DNA from: Thalassospira sp. MCCC 1A03138 | GTDB lineage: Bacteria > Pseudomonadota > Alphaproteobacteria > Rhodospirillales > Thalassospiraceae | NCBI RefSeq assembly: GCF_002115785.1 | Contig: NZ_JFJY01000001.1 | Location: forward strand, 744,001-808,000 | Reading direction: 5' to 3' | DNA: 64,000 nucleotides | Shown here: one piece after another, positions 1 to 8,414 of the stretch | Numbering within the stretch: position 1 is the stretch's first letter | Layout: the number at the start of each line of letters is the position of its first letter | Program-made: the position numbers and the translations under genes | The notes under the pieces: model-generated | The model's input: the letters and a program-made list of their open reading frames with translations, nothing else | What the model was told of the DNA's origin: nothing | Databases searched by the model: none

Positions 1-122
1 ATCAGGTCGGGATAGGCCGCGCCGAATGGTTTGAGCCAGATCGGCATGGTCAGGACCACGACCGACAGAACCAGCATATAAATCAGGTCCTGCTTGGGCG
101 AGACGATTTGAGTATTTGACAT
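1..122 (-). CDS. Branched-chain amino acid-type ABC transporter permease (LivM-like), N-terminal part only
   Basis: This partial gene runs off the left edge; only the first 40 codons are present. The N-terminus (MSNTQIVSPKQDLIY) is followed by a hydrophobic stretch rich in V and L, as expected for a first membrane helix of the second inner-membrane permease of a Liv-type importer. It starts 1 base after the livH stop codon, in the same direction, which is the usual livH-livM order. The family assignment rests mainly on this position, because too little sequence is present for motif recognition. It would form the transmembrane heterodimer with the LivH product. Confidence 0.75.
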   Translation of the reverse strand, partial: MSNTQIVSPKQDLIYMLVLSVVVLTMPIWLKPFGAAYPDL

Positions 123-123
123 G

Positions 124-1140
124 TCAGCTCTCCATCACGCCCCGTCGACCCATCAGACCACGCGGACGGGTCAGCAGAATCACGACGGCAACAAGGTAGA
201 TGATGATCTGGTCGATACCGGGAAAGATGTCTTTCACTTCGGTCATCGACGAGAAGGATTGCAGGATACCAAGCAGGAAACCTGCCAGAACCGCCCCCGG
301 GAGCGATCCCATGCCACCAACAACAACGACGACAAAGGACAGGACAAGGAAGTCCATCCCCAGGTGATAATCGGGCGGCAAGACAGGCGTATACATCACA
401 CCCGCCAACCCTGCGACCACCGCAGCCATGCCAAACACGATGGTAAAGCGACGTTCGATATTGATGCCAAGCAGTTCGACCGTTGCACGGTCGGCCATGC
501 CGGCACGCACTACCATTCCATAGGTCGTGAAATGCAGGAACGAGAAAACAAGACCGATAATAATTGTCGAAAACAGCAGATAAATCAGACGCCACCATGG
601 ATAAACCACGGATTCCCCAAGGCCGATCCACGCCCCGATATTGGCGGAACCGGCAACAATTTCCGGCGCACCCTGCGGGATCGGGTTCGCCCCGAAGAAA
701 GATTTGATCAGTTCCTGCAACACGATCGCCAGACCGAATGTCACAAGGATCTGCTCGGCATGGGACCGTTTATAAAAATGCCGGATCAGTGCGCGTTCCA
801 TAATCACGCCAATCGCCAGCATGACCGGAATGGCAAGGATGATTGATAACGGCACAGACCAATCAATAATCGCCGTGCCGGTATCGCCAAACCAGACTTC
901 AAGATAAGGCGTTTCCTTGTAGGCATCAAAGAAGGTGACTGACTCGTCCTTGACCCGGACGGAAAGTGTCAGGATTTTTTCCAGCGTCACCGCACAAAAG
1001 GCGCCGATCATGAAGATGGCACCATGGGCAAAGTTCACCACGCCAAGCGTGCCGAACACCAGGGTCAGACCAAGGGCAATCAGCGCATAAGCGCCCCCCT
1101 TGTCCAGACCGTTCAGGATTTGAAGAAATATAGCGTCCAT
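124..1140 (-). CDS. livH: Branched-chain amino acid-type ABC transporter permease (LivH family)
   Basis: The 338-residue hydrophobic protein opens with FLQILNGLDKGGAYALIALG, the typical LivH/UrtB start. It keeps the family stretches FGTLGVVNFAHGAIFMIGAF and GMADRATVELLGIN and a glycine-rich late segment (VVVVGGMGSLPGAVLAGFLLG). It is one half of the inner-membrane channel of an importer for branched-chain amino acids or related small amides or acids. A polar insertion at about residues 60-90 makes it longer than a minimal LivH. It lies 133 bases downstream of the binding-protein gene and next to livM. Substrate cannot be read from the permease; urea or amide transport (UrtB/FmdE-like) is the main alternative. 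Confidence 0.92.
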   Translation of the reverse strand: MDAIFLQILNGLDKGGAYALIALGLTLVFGTLGVVNFAHGAIFMIGAFCAVTLEKILTLSVRVKDESVTFFDAYKETPYLEVWFGDTGTAIIDWSVPLSIILAIPVMLAIGVIMERALIRHFYKRSHAEQILVTFGLAIVLQELIKSFFGANPIPQGAPEIVAGSANIGAWIGLGESVVYPWWRLIYLLFSTIIIGLVFSFLHFTTYGMVVRAGMADRATVELLGINIERRFTIVFGMAAVVAGLAGVMYTPVLPPDYHLGMDFLVLSFVVVVVGGMGSLPGAVLAGFLLGILQSFSSMTEVKDIFPGIDQIIIYLVAVVILLTRPRGLMGRRGVMES

Positions 1141-1222
1141 TGATTATCCGCCGCATGTTCAAAAGGACTTAACGAACAGAAAGCCAAAGCGACTGCCAAA
1201 GACAGCGCCCGTCGGGGCAGTC

Positions 1223-1250
1223 GGGCCGACCATCAAATGACAGTCGGCCC
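1223..1250 (-). promoter_or_regulatory. Intercistronic hairpin between binding-protein gene and livH
   Basis: Perfect 8-base arms (GGGCCGAC / GTCGGCCC) enclose a 12-base spacer that itself contains a small inverted TCA/TGA. There is no T-run, so it is unlikely to be a full terminator. In this position it probably stabilises or attenuates the transcript so that the binding protein is made in excess over the permeases, an arrangement common in ABC importer operons. Confidence 0.6.
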
Positions 1251-1273
1251 GGCCTGTTGCGTTAGAAAGGGGA

Positions 1274-2635
1274 TCAGACCTTGTACGGGCCGAGTTCCCC
1301 GCCGAACATATCGGCCGGATATTCGACCTGCGCGCGCGGAACCTCTTTGACCACTTCAAGAAGGTCAAAGTTGGACTGCGGCTCCTGCTTGCCACGCACG
1401 ACCAGAACGTCTTTGAAGCACTGGTGATCTTCTGCGCGATACAGGGTCGGACCATTGCCCGCACCATCGAACTCGAAACCTTCAAGCTGCTTGATGACTT
1501 CCCAAGGCGCGAAAGTACCGGCCATTTCGCAGGCATTTGCATAAAGCAGTGCCTGGACATAGCAGGTGTGAGCGGCCTGTGACGGCGGGAAGCCGTATTC
1601 CTGACCGAACGATTTCACAAACGCCTGCGAACCGGCATCCTGCAATGACCAGTGCCAGTTGGTGGTCCCCAGAATGCCTTTTGCAGCATCACCGGCACCC
1701 TGTGCCATCAGACGGGAATACAGCGGAACGACGATTTCGAAGTTCTTGCCATTTACCTGCTTGTCGCGCAGACCGAACTGAACCGCCTGTGTTAGCGAGT
1801 TGACCATGTCCTTGCCATAGTGGTTCAGGATCAGGACATCCGCGCCAGAGTTCAGAACCGGCGTGATATATTGCGAGAAGTCACCCGCACCAACCGGTGT
1901 GCGAACGGTGTTCACGGTTTCCCAGCCGATATTTTCGGTTGCGGCCTTGATCGATTCTTCCTGGGTCCAGCCCCAGGTGTAATCCGCCGTCAGGTGATAG
2001 GCACGACGATCTGTGCCATATTCTTCCTTCAGTATCGGCGCAATCGCCTGACCGGACATGTACGCATTGAAGAAATGGCGGAAGCCATAACGTTTTTTGT
2101 CCTTGCCGGTGGTGTCATTCGAGTGAGTCAGACCGGCCATGAAGATCACGCCCATTTCCTGACACAGACCCTGCACGGCCACGGCCACACCGGATGACGA
2201 ACCACCGGTGATCATTGCAACATTGTCTTTTTCGATCATACGCTTTGCCGAAGCACGTGCCGCATCGGATTTGGTCTGGGTGTCACCGGTCACGAATTCG
2301 ACCTTCTTGCCCAGAACGCCATTCCCCTTAAGCTCCAGCGGCTTGATGGTATTAAGCATACCGCCATCGCCTTCACCGTTCAGGTGTTTCACAGCGAGCT
2401 GATAGGCGCGCAATTCATCGGCGCCCTCATCGGCATACGGACCGGACTGCGGAACGTTAAAACCGAACTTGACGCTGCCCGAGCTACCCGGGTCGCCCCG
2501 GAAAGTCTGTGCATGGGCATCTTTGATGAAATGCATCGGGAATGATGCGCCAATTAGCGCAGCCCCGGTTGTCGCAGCCGTTCCTTTAAGAACCGTACGA
2601 CGGGATACATTTCGGGTGTTCTTGGTCTCCGACAT
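1274..2635 (-). CDS. Tat-exported ABC transporter substrate-binding protein (Liv/urea/amide type)
   Basis: The 453-residue protein begins with a twin-arginine signal (SRRTVLKGTAATTGAAL, then an AHAQ cleavage region), so it should be folded in the cytoplasm and exported by Tat. The mature part is a type I periplasmic-binding fold: SVKFGFNVPQSGPYADEGAD, then a GGSSSGVAVAVQGLCQE segment, then a long C-terminal lobe. It supplies ligand to the LivH/LivM permeases downstream. The ATG at 2635 is preferred because GGGGAGG lies just upstream; an in-frame TTG 15 bases earlier overlaps that site. The ligand is unknown: branched-chain amino acids, amides, urea or short acids are all possible. Divergence from a ScfR-type regulator makes a carboxylic acid attractive, but this is inference. 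Confidence 0.88.
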   Translation of the reverse strand: MSETKNTRNVSRRTVLKGTAATTGAALIGASFPMHFIKDAHAQTFRGDPGSSGSVKFGFNVPQSGPYADEGADELRAYQLAVKHLNGEGDGGMLNTIKPLELKGNGVLGKKVEFVTGDTQTKSDAARASAKRMIEKDNVAMITGGSSSGVAVAVQGLCQEMGVIFMAGLTHSNDTTGKDKKRYGFRHFFNAYMSGQAIAPILKEEYGTDRRAYHLTADYTWGWTQEESIKAATENIGWETVNTVRTPVGAGDFSQYITPVLNSGADVLILNHYGKDMVNSLTQAVQFGLRDKQVNGKNFEIVVPLYSRLMAQGAGDAAKGILGTTNWHWSLQDAGSQAFVKSFGQEYGFPPSQAAHTCYVQALLYANACEMAGTFAPWEVIKQLEGFEFDGAGNGPTLYRAEDHQCFKDVLVVRGKQEPQSNFDLLEVVKEVPRAQVEYPADMFGGELGPYKV

Positions 2636-2774
2636 GGTTTTCCTCCCCAATGTCTTGGGATGCGTTTCAGAAAAATCTGAGGCCGCGTTTTTTGGTTAAT
2701 GTTTTTGTCGACCTGTCAAAACAATGGGGACTAGTTGAAAATGAATCAATATGTGATTGAACAAGAACAGTTTT

Positions 2775-2814
2775 TTTGTAAATATATGAACAACTCAAAT
2801 GAAAATTTGTAAAT
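2775..2814. promoter_or_regulatory. Paired TTTGTAAAT repeats upstream of scfR
   Basis: The nine-base word TTTGTAAAT occurs at 2775-2783 and 2806-2814, 31 bases apart, about three helical turns. The pair lies in the AT-rich divergent region between the ABC operon and the ScfR-type regulator. Regulators of this family (RamB/ScfR) bind AT-rich sites resembling TTTGCAAA, so these are candidate autoregulatory operators. The family link is established knowledge; the assignment here is inference. Confidence 0.4.
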
Positions 2815-2836
2815 TTTGTCAAGAAAAGGGCACGCC

Positions 2837-4420
2837 ATGTCCCGTCAGGCACCTATCGGACATCGTATTCGCGGACGGCGCAAAGATATCGGCCTGACAC
2901 AGAATGCCCTGGCCAAGGCCGCGGGAATTTCGCCCTCTTATCTCAATCTGATCGAACATAACCGCCGTGCGATTGGCGGTGGATTACTGCTGCGTTTGGC
3001 AAGCGCGCTTGAAATCCAGCCCCATGCCCTGTCAGGGTCGGAAGAAAGCCGCCTGCTTGCCGATCTTGGTGAAGCCTCAACCGATCCGGTTTTTCGTGAA
3101 ACACCGCTGATCCCGCGTGAATTTCCGGCAATGATCGCAGCAGCACCGGGCATGATTTCCGCCTTCCTGTCGCTTTATCGCGCCTATCGCAACGGGCTAG
3201 AGGAAATCGACAATCTGTCCGAACGGCTCAGCCACGATCCGTTCCTGGCCGAGGCCAGCCATTCAATCCTGACCCGCATCACGTCAATCCGAACAGTTGC
3301 CGAAATCTTTGACGATTACGATGACCTGCCTGCCGAACAACGGGCGCGCTTCAACGCCACACTGGTCCGGGAATCCCAAAGACTGGCAGAATCAGCAACC
3401 GAGATTTTCAGCTTCCTTGAACGCGGTGATGCCGGACGCCCTGCCGCCAGCCCCGCCGAGGAAGTCGACGACCTGCTTTATGACAATGCCAACTATTTCC
3501 CGACACTCGAAGATCGGGCGGATGAGATGCGGGCTGTCATTGATCCCGCAGGTGGATTGTTTCTGACCGACCTGATCAAGCATCTGGAACGACATCATCA
3601 AATCCGGGTTGATCGTTTGCCCCCCGAAGATTTGCCCGCATCTGGGTTCGACTGGAACCGCGCGGATTCCCATCTTCGGTTTTCGCGCGCGATGCCGATC
3701 ACCTCGACACGCTTTCATGCTGCACGGATCATTTGCCGACTGGAAGGCGAGGATACGGTCAATGACATCCTGGACCGCGCCAACCTTGGCACCGATGCCG
3801 CCCGCCAACGCGCAGGCGAGGCCCTGATATCCTACTTCGCGGCCGCCCTTCTGTTCCCCTATGACAGCTTCCGGGCCGAGGCCCAGATTTTGCGGCATGA
3901 CATCGAATTGCTGCAGCAACGCTTTGCCGCAAGCTGGGAGCAGGTCTGCCACCGCCTGACGACCTTGCGCCGCCCGGGTGCAGAAGGCATTCCGTTCCAC
4001 TTCATGCGCACCGATATTGCTGGCAATATTTCCAAACGTTTTTCGGCATCCGGCCTGCAATTACCGCGTTACAGCGGTGCCTGCCCTCGTTGGGTAGTTC
4101 ACGAAGCCTATTTGACGCCAGAACGGGTAATACCGCAGTTTGTTCGCCTGCCCGATGAAAGCGAATATCTTTTTATTGCGCGTGCGGTGCGCACTGGTGC
4201 CGGAGGGTATAGGGTGCCGCAATCGGTTTATTCCGTTATGATCGGTTGCGACACGGCCTTTGCCCGTGACATTGTTTATGCAGACGGATTACCGCTTGAT
4301 ACCCCGCAGGCCGCAGTTCCGGTTGGCATTGGATGCCGTCAATGCCCACGTATGGAATGCATGCAGCGCGCCTATGCGGTTGCCGATACAGGGCACGAGA
4401 TCCATACCACCCCAAAGTAG
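2837..4420 (+). CDS. scfR: XRE-family transcriptional regulator of the ScfR/RamB type
   Basis: The 527-residue protein has a Cro/C1 helix-turn-helix at about residues 5-60 (GLTQNALAKAAGISPSYLNL), a long middle region with an IrrE/ImmA-like peptidase-fold segment, and a C-terminal cysteine cluster CRQCPRMEC (C500, C503, C508). That layout is typical of short-chain fatty acyl-CoA responsive regulators controlling acetate, propionate and glyoxylate metabolism. The ATG at 2837 follows AAAGGG; an in-frame TTG lies 7 codons upstream. It is divergent from a Liv-type importer, possibly its target. The metalloprotease HExxH motif is not visible, so peptidase activity is unlikely. The gene symbol is by family resemblance. 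Confidence 0.88.
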   Translation: MSRQAPIGHRIRGRRKDIGLTQNALAKAAGISPSYLNLIEHNRRAIGGGLLLRLASALEIQPHALSGSEESRLLADLGEASTDPVFRETPLIPREFPAMIAAAPGMISAFLSLYRAYRNGLEEIDNLSERLSHDPFLAEASHSILTRITSIRTVAEIFDDYDDLPAEQRARFNATLVRESQRLAESATEIFSFLERGDAGRPAASPAEEVDDLLYDNANYFPTLEDRADEMRAVIDPAGGLFLTDLIKHLERHHQIRVDRLPPEDLPASGFDWNRADSHLRFSRAMPITSTRFHAARIICRLEGEDTVNDILDRANLGTDAARQRAGEALISYFAAALLFPYDSFRAEAQILRHDIELLQQRFAASWEQVCHRLTTLRRPGAEGIPFHFMRTDIAGNISKRFSASGLQLPRYSGACPRWVVHEAYLTPERVIPQFVRLPDESEYLFIARAVRTGAGGYRVPQSVYSVMIGCDTAFARDIVYADGLPLDTPQAAVPVGIGCRQCPRMECMQRAYAVADTGHEIHTTPK

Positions 4421-4450
4421 CATTAAAACTCGCGCAATAACCGGTTAGGA

Positions 4451-4470
4451 TCGAATATATAATAATTCGA
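4451..4470 (+). promoter_or_regulatory. TATAAT box inside an inverted repeat, upstream of the receiver gene
   Basis: TCGAAT (4451-4456) and ATTCGA (4465-4470) form an inverted repeat that encloses a consensus-like -10 box TATAAT (4458-4463), just upstream of the GGGGAG ribosome site at 4477-4482. The -35 region is weak. A protein bound to the repeat would cover the -10 box. Function is inferred. Confidence 0.4.
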
Positions 4471-4488
4471 ATATTGGGGAGAACGTCC

Positions 4489-4872
4489 GTGACGGAGAGA
4501 CCGAAGGTCCTGATAGCCGAGGACGAGGAAACCATCGTCGAATCGCTTAGCTTTCTGATGGAGAAGGAAGGCTATGACGTCAGCGTTGCAACCGATGGCC
4601 AGATGGCCATCGCAATGATTGTGCGCGACCTTCCTGACATGGTTCTGCTTGATGTCATGATGCCGGGCTGTGACGGCTTTGATGTTGTCCGCGCCGTTCG
4701 CGAAAATCCTCAAACCCGTCCCGTTCCGATCATGATGTTGACGGCCAAAACCCGTGAGGTCGACCGACGCAAAGGACTTGAGCTTGGCGTTGACGACTTT
4801 GTCACCAAACCGTTTTCCACCCGCGATGTGGTTTCACGCGTCAAAGCCATGCTGGCTGGCGACCGGAACTAG
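4489..4872 (+). CDS. Single-domain response regulator (CheY-like receiver)
   Basis: The whole 127-residue protein is one receiver domain: acidic pair E11-D12, phosphorylation site D55 in LLDVMMPG, T85 in MLTAKT and K107 in VTKPF. There is no output domain, so it must act by binding other proteins or as a phosphorelay intermediate. A GTG start at 4489 is chosen because GGGGAG sits 6 bases upstream. The next genes are a small membrane protein and a symporter-histidine kinase fusion, which is the likely phosphodonor. In the comparable CbrA/CbrB system the partner is an NtrC-type regulator with a DNA-binding domain; none is present here. Confidence 0.93.
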   Translation: MTERPKVLIAEDEETIVESLSFLMEKEGYDVSVATDGQMAIAMIVRDLPDMVLLDVMMPGCDGFDVVRAVRENPQTRPVPIMMLTAKTREVDRRKGLELGVDDFVTKPFSTRDVVSRVKAMLAGDRN

Positions 4873-4896
4873 GCGCAAAAAAGCGGGAGCTGGCCA

Positions 4897-5121
4897 ATGA
4901 CCCCACCCCGGAAACTTACCGAACGCGCCTTTGTTCTTGCCCTTGTTGCGTTCTTTGCATGGATCCCGCCTTTGGTCGGGGTCTTTTCGCTTGAAGGAAC
5001 GCTGTTCGGGTTACCCATCCTGTTCGTTTATTTCTTTGCCGGCTGGGCCTTGCTTATCGGCTGCTGTGCGCTCATCACCCGCGCCCTCCGTCACAGCATC
5101 CAGACGGAGGAAAGGGAATAG
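4897..5121 (+). CDS. Small two-helix membrane protein upstream of symporter-kinase
   Basis: The 74-residue protein has two hydrophobic segments (about residues 9-30 and 37-60) separated by a short glycine/leucine loop, and a charged C-terminus (HSIQTEERE). It is preceded by GGGAG and ends 2 bases before the kinase start, so translation is probably coupled. Small DUF3311/DUF485-like subunits accompany many sodium/solute symporters, and a short hydrophobic CbrX peptide precedes CbrA in pseudomonads. By analogy it may be an accessory subunit of the transporter half of the kinase. Family membership is by size, topology and position only. Confidence 0.8.
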   Translation: MTPPRKLTERAFVLALVAFFAWIPPLVGVFSLEGTLFGLPILFVYFFAGWALLIGCCALITRALRHSIQTEERE

Positions 5122-5123
5122 GC

Positions 5124-7844
5124 ATGCTATCCTCCGAACTGGTGATCACGGTTTCGCTTGCTTATGTCGGATTGCTTTATGCCATCGCATGGTGGGGGGA
5201 CAAACGGGCACGCGACGGACGATCATGGGTGCGCAATCCGACTGTCTATACCCTATCCATTGCGGTCTATTGCACATCCTGGACATTTTATGGCGCGGTC
5301 GGGTCGGCTGCACGAAACGGCCTTGAATATCTGACGATCTATCTCGGACCGACAGTCATTTTCCTTGGATGGTGGTTTTTGCTGCGCAAGATGTTGCGCA
5401 TCTCCAAGGCGCATCGCATCACATCCATCGCCGATTTCATTTCATCGCGCTATGGCAAAAGCACGCAATTATCGATGCTGGTTACCCTGATCACGGTGAT
5501 CGGAACAACGCCTTATATCGCGCTCCAGCTTAAGGCGATTGCCACCAGCTATACCGTTCTGACCGTCTGGGGCGGGGCGATGACCGGCCCGGTCGTCAAT
5601 CAGGTACCCATGTTTGCCGATAGCGGCTTTTGGGCAGCCCTTGGTCTTGCCCTGTTTGGCATTCTGTTTGGCACCCGGTTTATTGATGCGGATGAACATC
5701 ACGAAGGCATGGTCGCAGCCATCGCCTTTGAAAGCCTTGTCAAAATGTTCGCTCTGCTTGCTGTCGGCATTTTTGTCTGCTTCTTCATGTTTGCCGGATT
5801 GGGCGATCTGTTTGATCAGGCCGCGGCAAATCCACAAACCGCATCCTTGCTGCAACTGCCCGAAAACGGCAGCGCACGCTGGATGACGTTGATGATGCTG
5901 TCCATGGCGGCAATCCTGACATTGCCGCGGCAGTTTCAGGTCATCATCGTCGAAAATGTCGATGAACGCCACCTGTCGACCGCAAGCTGGGCCTTTCCGC
6001 TTTATCTGCTGGCGATGAATTTGTTCGTCCTGCCAATTGCCTTGGCGGGCCTTGGCGTTTTGCCAAGCTGGGCCGATCCGGATTTCTTTGTGATTTCCGT
6101 ACCCCTTTTTGAGGGCCATTCGCTACTGGCCCTGATTGCCTATGTCGGTGGATTATCCGCCAGCACCAGCATGGTGATCGTCGCAACAATCGCACTCTCG
6201 ACCATGGTCTGTAACGACCTTGTCGTGCCCGCCTTGCTGCGCATTCGGTGGCTGCGCGTCACCGAACGCGATGATCTTACCGGCCTTCTGATCTTCATCC
6301 GGCGCGCTTCCATTGTGCTGGTGGTGTTTATGGGCTTTGCCTATTACCGGTCGGCCGGAGCCAGCGATGCATTGGCTGAAATCGGCCTGATATCCTTTGC
6401 CTCCACCGCACAATTCATCCCGATCATGATTGGCGGCCTGTACTGGAAGGGGGGCACCAAAACCGGTGCGCAGGTTGGCCTTGTGATCGGTTTTGCCATC
6501 TGGGCCTATACCCTGCTGCTGCCATCGCTTGCCGATAGCGGCTGGATGAACCCGACACTGATCGAACATGGTGCATTTGGTCACCCCTGGCTTCGACCTG
6601 AAAGCCTGTTTGGTTTAACCGGGTTCGAGCCACTCACCCATGCCCTGATCTGGTCAATCACACTCAATACAGCGGCCTATGTCCTGATCAGCCTGTTCAC
6701 ATCGCCAAGCGCGTTGGAACGCATTCAGGCCACCCTGTTTGTCGATGCGTTTCTGCGCAAAGGTCAGGAAACCGTCATATGGCGGTCATCGGCAACGATT
6801 GACGATCTGTATGAACTGGTTGAACGTTTTCTGGGCCGTGAACGCGCGTTTCATTCCTTTCGCGATTTCGGCTGGACGCGCGAAACGCCCTGGCGCGGCA
6901 AAGGCGAAGCCAATGCCGACATGATCGCCTTTACCGAACGGCTGCTTGCCGGGTCCATCGGGGCGGCTTCGGCGCGCGTAATGGTTTCCTCGGTCGCCAA
7001 GGGGGAAATGGTCAGTCTTGATGAAGTCCTCGAAATTCTCGAGGAAACGTCGCATGTGATCGAATATTCCCAGCGCCTTGAACAGAAATCGCACGAATTG
7101 GAACGTGCAGCGGCCGAACTTCGCGCTGCCAATGAACGGCTTAAGGAACTTGATCGCCTGAAAGACGAATTCCTGACCATGGTCAGTCATGAATTCAGAA
7201 CGCCGCTCACCTCAATCCGGTCCTTCTCCGAAATCCTTGTCGACACACCGGAACTTGATCCGGAACGCGCCGAACATTTCATGGGAATTATCGTGCGCGA
7301 AAGCGAACGCCTGACCCGTCTGATTGACGACCATCTTGATCTTGCCAGGCTTGAGGCCGGTCATTCCGACTGGCGCCCGGAAAATGTTGATCCGCGGTCC
7401 GTCCTTTACGAAAGCGTCGAAGCAATCAAAGGATTGCTCGACAACAAGGGGGTTGATCTGGAACTCGACTTGTCGCCCGCGACTGTCACGCTGCATGTGG
7501 ATCGCGACCGGCTGACACAGGTCTTTATCAACCTGTTGTCGAACGCCGCAAAATTTTCTGCGGCCCGTGATCCCAGCGTAAAGGTCCGCGGTGAAGTCAT
7601 GGATGGCGGTTATCTTGTTTCGATCACCGATAACGGAAACGGCATCACCAAAGACGAACAGGCGGTAATCTTCAATAAATTTGCCCGCGGCGGGAAATAC
7701 CCCGATGACAAACCCCGTCCGTCCGGTTCCGGCCTTGGTCTGGCTATCGCCAGACATGTCGTGGAACATTGCAAAGGCAAGATCTGGGTTGAGAGTCCAC
7801 CGGGTCGTGGTGCGACCTTCAGGGTCTTTGTTCCCGCCGCCTGA
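5124..7844 (+). CDS. Sodium/solute symporter-sensor histidine kinase fusion (CbrA-like)
   Basis: The 906-residue protein has an N-terminal SLC5-type symporter domain of about 500 residues with some 13 helices (SYAVYCTS-like YCTSWTFYGAVGS, ITSIADFISSRYGKS). A linker of the STAC type and a coiled coil (LERAAAELRAANERL) follow. The kinase core has the H-box at H689 (VSHEFRTPLTSIRSFSEIL), N-box NLLSNAAKFS, G1 DNGNGI and G2 GSGLGLAI. It should couple binding or transport of a solute to autophosphorylation. The ligand is unknown; histidine and other amino acids or carboxylates are known for relatives. The receiver upstream is the obvious phosphoacceptor. Confidence 0.93.
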   Translation: MLSSELVITVSLAYVGLLYAIAWWGDKRARDGRSWVRNPTVYTLSIAVYCTSWTFYGAVGSAARNGLEYLTIYLGPTVIFLGWWFLLRKMLRISKAHRITSIADFISSRYGKSTQLSMLVTLITVIGTTPYIALQLKAIATSYTVLTVWGGAMTGPVVNQVPMFADSGFWAALGLALFGILFGTRFIDADEHHEGMVAAIAFESLVKMFALLAVGIFVCFFMFAGLGDLFDQAAANPQTASLLQLPENGSARWMTLMMLSMAAILTLPRQFQVIIVENVDERHLSTASWAFPLYLLAMNLFVLPIALAGLGVLPSWADPDFFVISVPLFEGHSLLALIAYVGGLSASTSMVIVATIALSTMVCNDLVVPALLRIRWLRVTERDDLTGLLIFIRRASIVLVVFMGFAYYRSAGASDALAEIGLISFASTAQFIPIMIGGLYWKGGTKTGAQVGLVIGFAIWAYTLLLPSLADSGWMNPTLIEHGAFGHPWLRPESLFGLTGFEPLTHALIWSITLNTAAYVLISLFTSPSALERIQATLFVDAFLRKGQETVIWRSSATIDDLYELVERFLGRERAFHSFRDFGWTRETPWRGKGEANADMIAFTERLLAGSIGAASARVMVSSVAKGEMVSLDEVLEILEETSHVIEYSQRLEQKSHELERAAAELRAANERLKELDRLKDEFLTMVSHEFRTPLTSIRSFSEILVDTPELDPERAEHFMGIIVRESERLTRLIDDHLDLARLEAGHSDWRPENVDPRSVLYESVEAIKGLLDNKGVDLELDLSPATVTLHVDRDRLTQVFINLLSNAAKFSAARDPSVKVRGEVMDGGYLVSITDNGNGITKDEQAVIFNKFARGGKYPDDKPRPSGSGLGLAIARHVVEHCKGKIWVESPPGRGATFRVFVPAA

Positions 7845-7913
7845 TTGCCAGCCCAACCCCATTTTAACCATTCCAATTGGCGTTTACCCATCGGTTACCC
7901 CCGCTCATCAGAA

Positions 7914-7931
7914 GATAAATCATAATTTATC
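7914..7931. promoter_or_regulatory. Inverted repeat before the iorA-like gene
   Basis: GATAAA (7914-7919) and TTTATC (7926-7931) form a small AT-rich inverted repeat about 20 bases upstream of the start codon of the iron-sulphur subunit, in the region where operon promoter elements would be expected. It may be an operator, or a chance AT-rich palindrome. Confidence 0.3.
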
Positions 7932-7949
7932 GAGAGAGATGAGGCGGTC

Positions 7950-8411
7950 ATGCAGTATCAGCTAAAAATAAACGGAGAATCCCGTACCGTCGAAGCAGAA
8001 CCCGGCACCCCGCTATTATGGGTTCTGCGTGACGGACTGGAACTTACCGGCACCAAGTTTGGATGTGGCGTTGCCTATTGCGGCGCCTGTACCGTCCACA
8101 TTGACGGGTATCCGACCCGTTCCTGCCAGACCTTTATTGAAGACGCTGTCGACAGCGAAATCACGACGATTGAAGGCGCAACCGACAAGATCGCCCAAGC
8201 TGTCCAGGCCGCATGGCGCGAAAAGGACGTCGTGCAATGTGGCTGGTGTCAATCCGGACAGATCATGTCGGCCATCGGCCTTCTGACCGAGAATCCGAAA
8301 CCGACGGACGATGAAATCAAGGAATACATGTACGGCAATGCGTGCCGTTGTGTGACCTATGTACGCATCAACGAAGCCATCAAACTGGCGTCTGAAAAGC
8401 TGGAGGCATAA
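7950..8411 (+). CDS. (2Fe-2S) subunit of a molybdenum hydroxylase (IorA-like aldehyde oxidase/isoquinoline oxidoreductase type)
   Basis: The 153-residue protein has the plant-type ferredoxin cluster C39-x4-C44-x2-C47...C59 and the second [2Fe-2S] set (QCGWCQSGQ and NACRCVTY). This is the standard small subunit of the xanthine oxidase family. It passes electrons from the molybdenum centre of the large subunit, encoded 3 bases downstream. It has no signal of its own and would be exported with the Tat-targeted large subunit. The length matches IorA. No FAD subunit is encoded nearby, consistent with the two-subunit periplasmic class, which gives electrons to a cytochrome or quinone rather than NAD. 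Confidence 0.93.
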   Translation: MQYQLKINGESRTVEAEPGTPLLWVLRDGLELTGTKFGCGVAYCGACTVHIDGYPTRSCQTFIEDAVDSEITTIEGATDKIAQAVQAAWREKDVVQCGWCQSGQIMSAIGLLTENPKPTDDEIKEYMYGNACRCVTYVRINEAIKLASEKLEA

Positions 8412-8414
8412 GTC

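Noticed and set aside
121..846. Plus-strand reading frame of 241 codons
   Set aside because: It lies entirely opposite livH, its product is charged and low in hydrophobic structure, and no family is recognisable.
3392..4060. Minus-strand frame of 222 codons
   Set aside because: Antisense to scfR, which has clear family motifs across the whole stretch.
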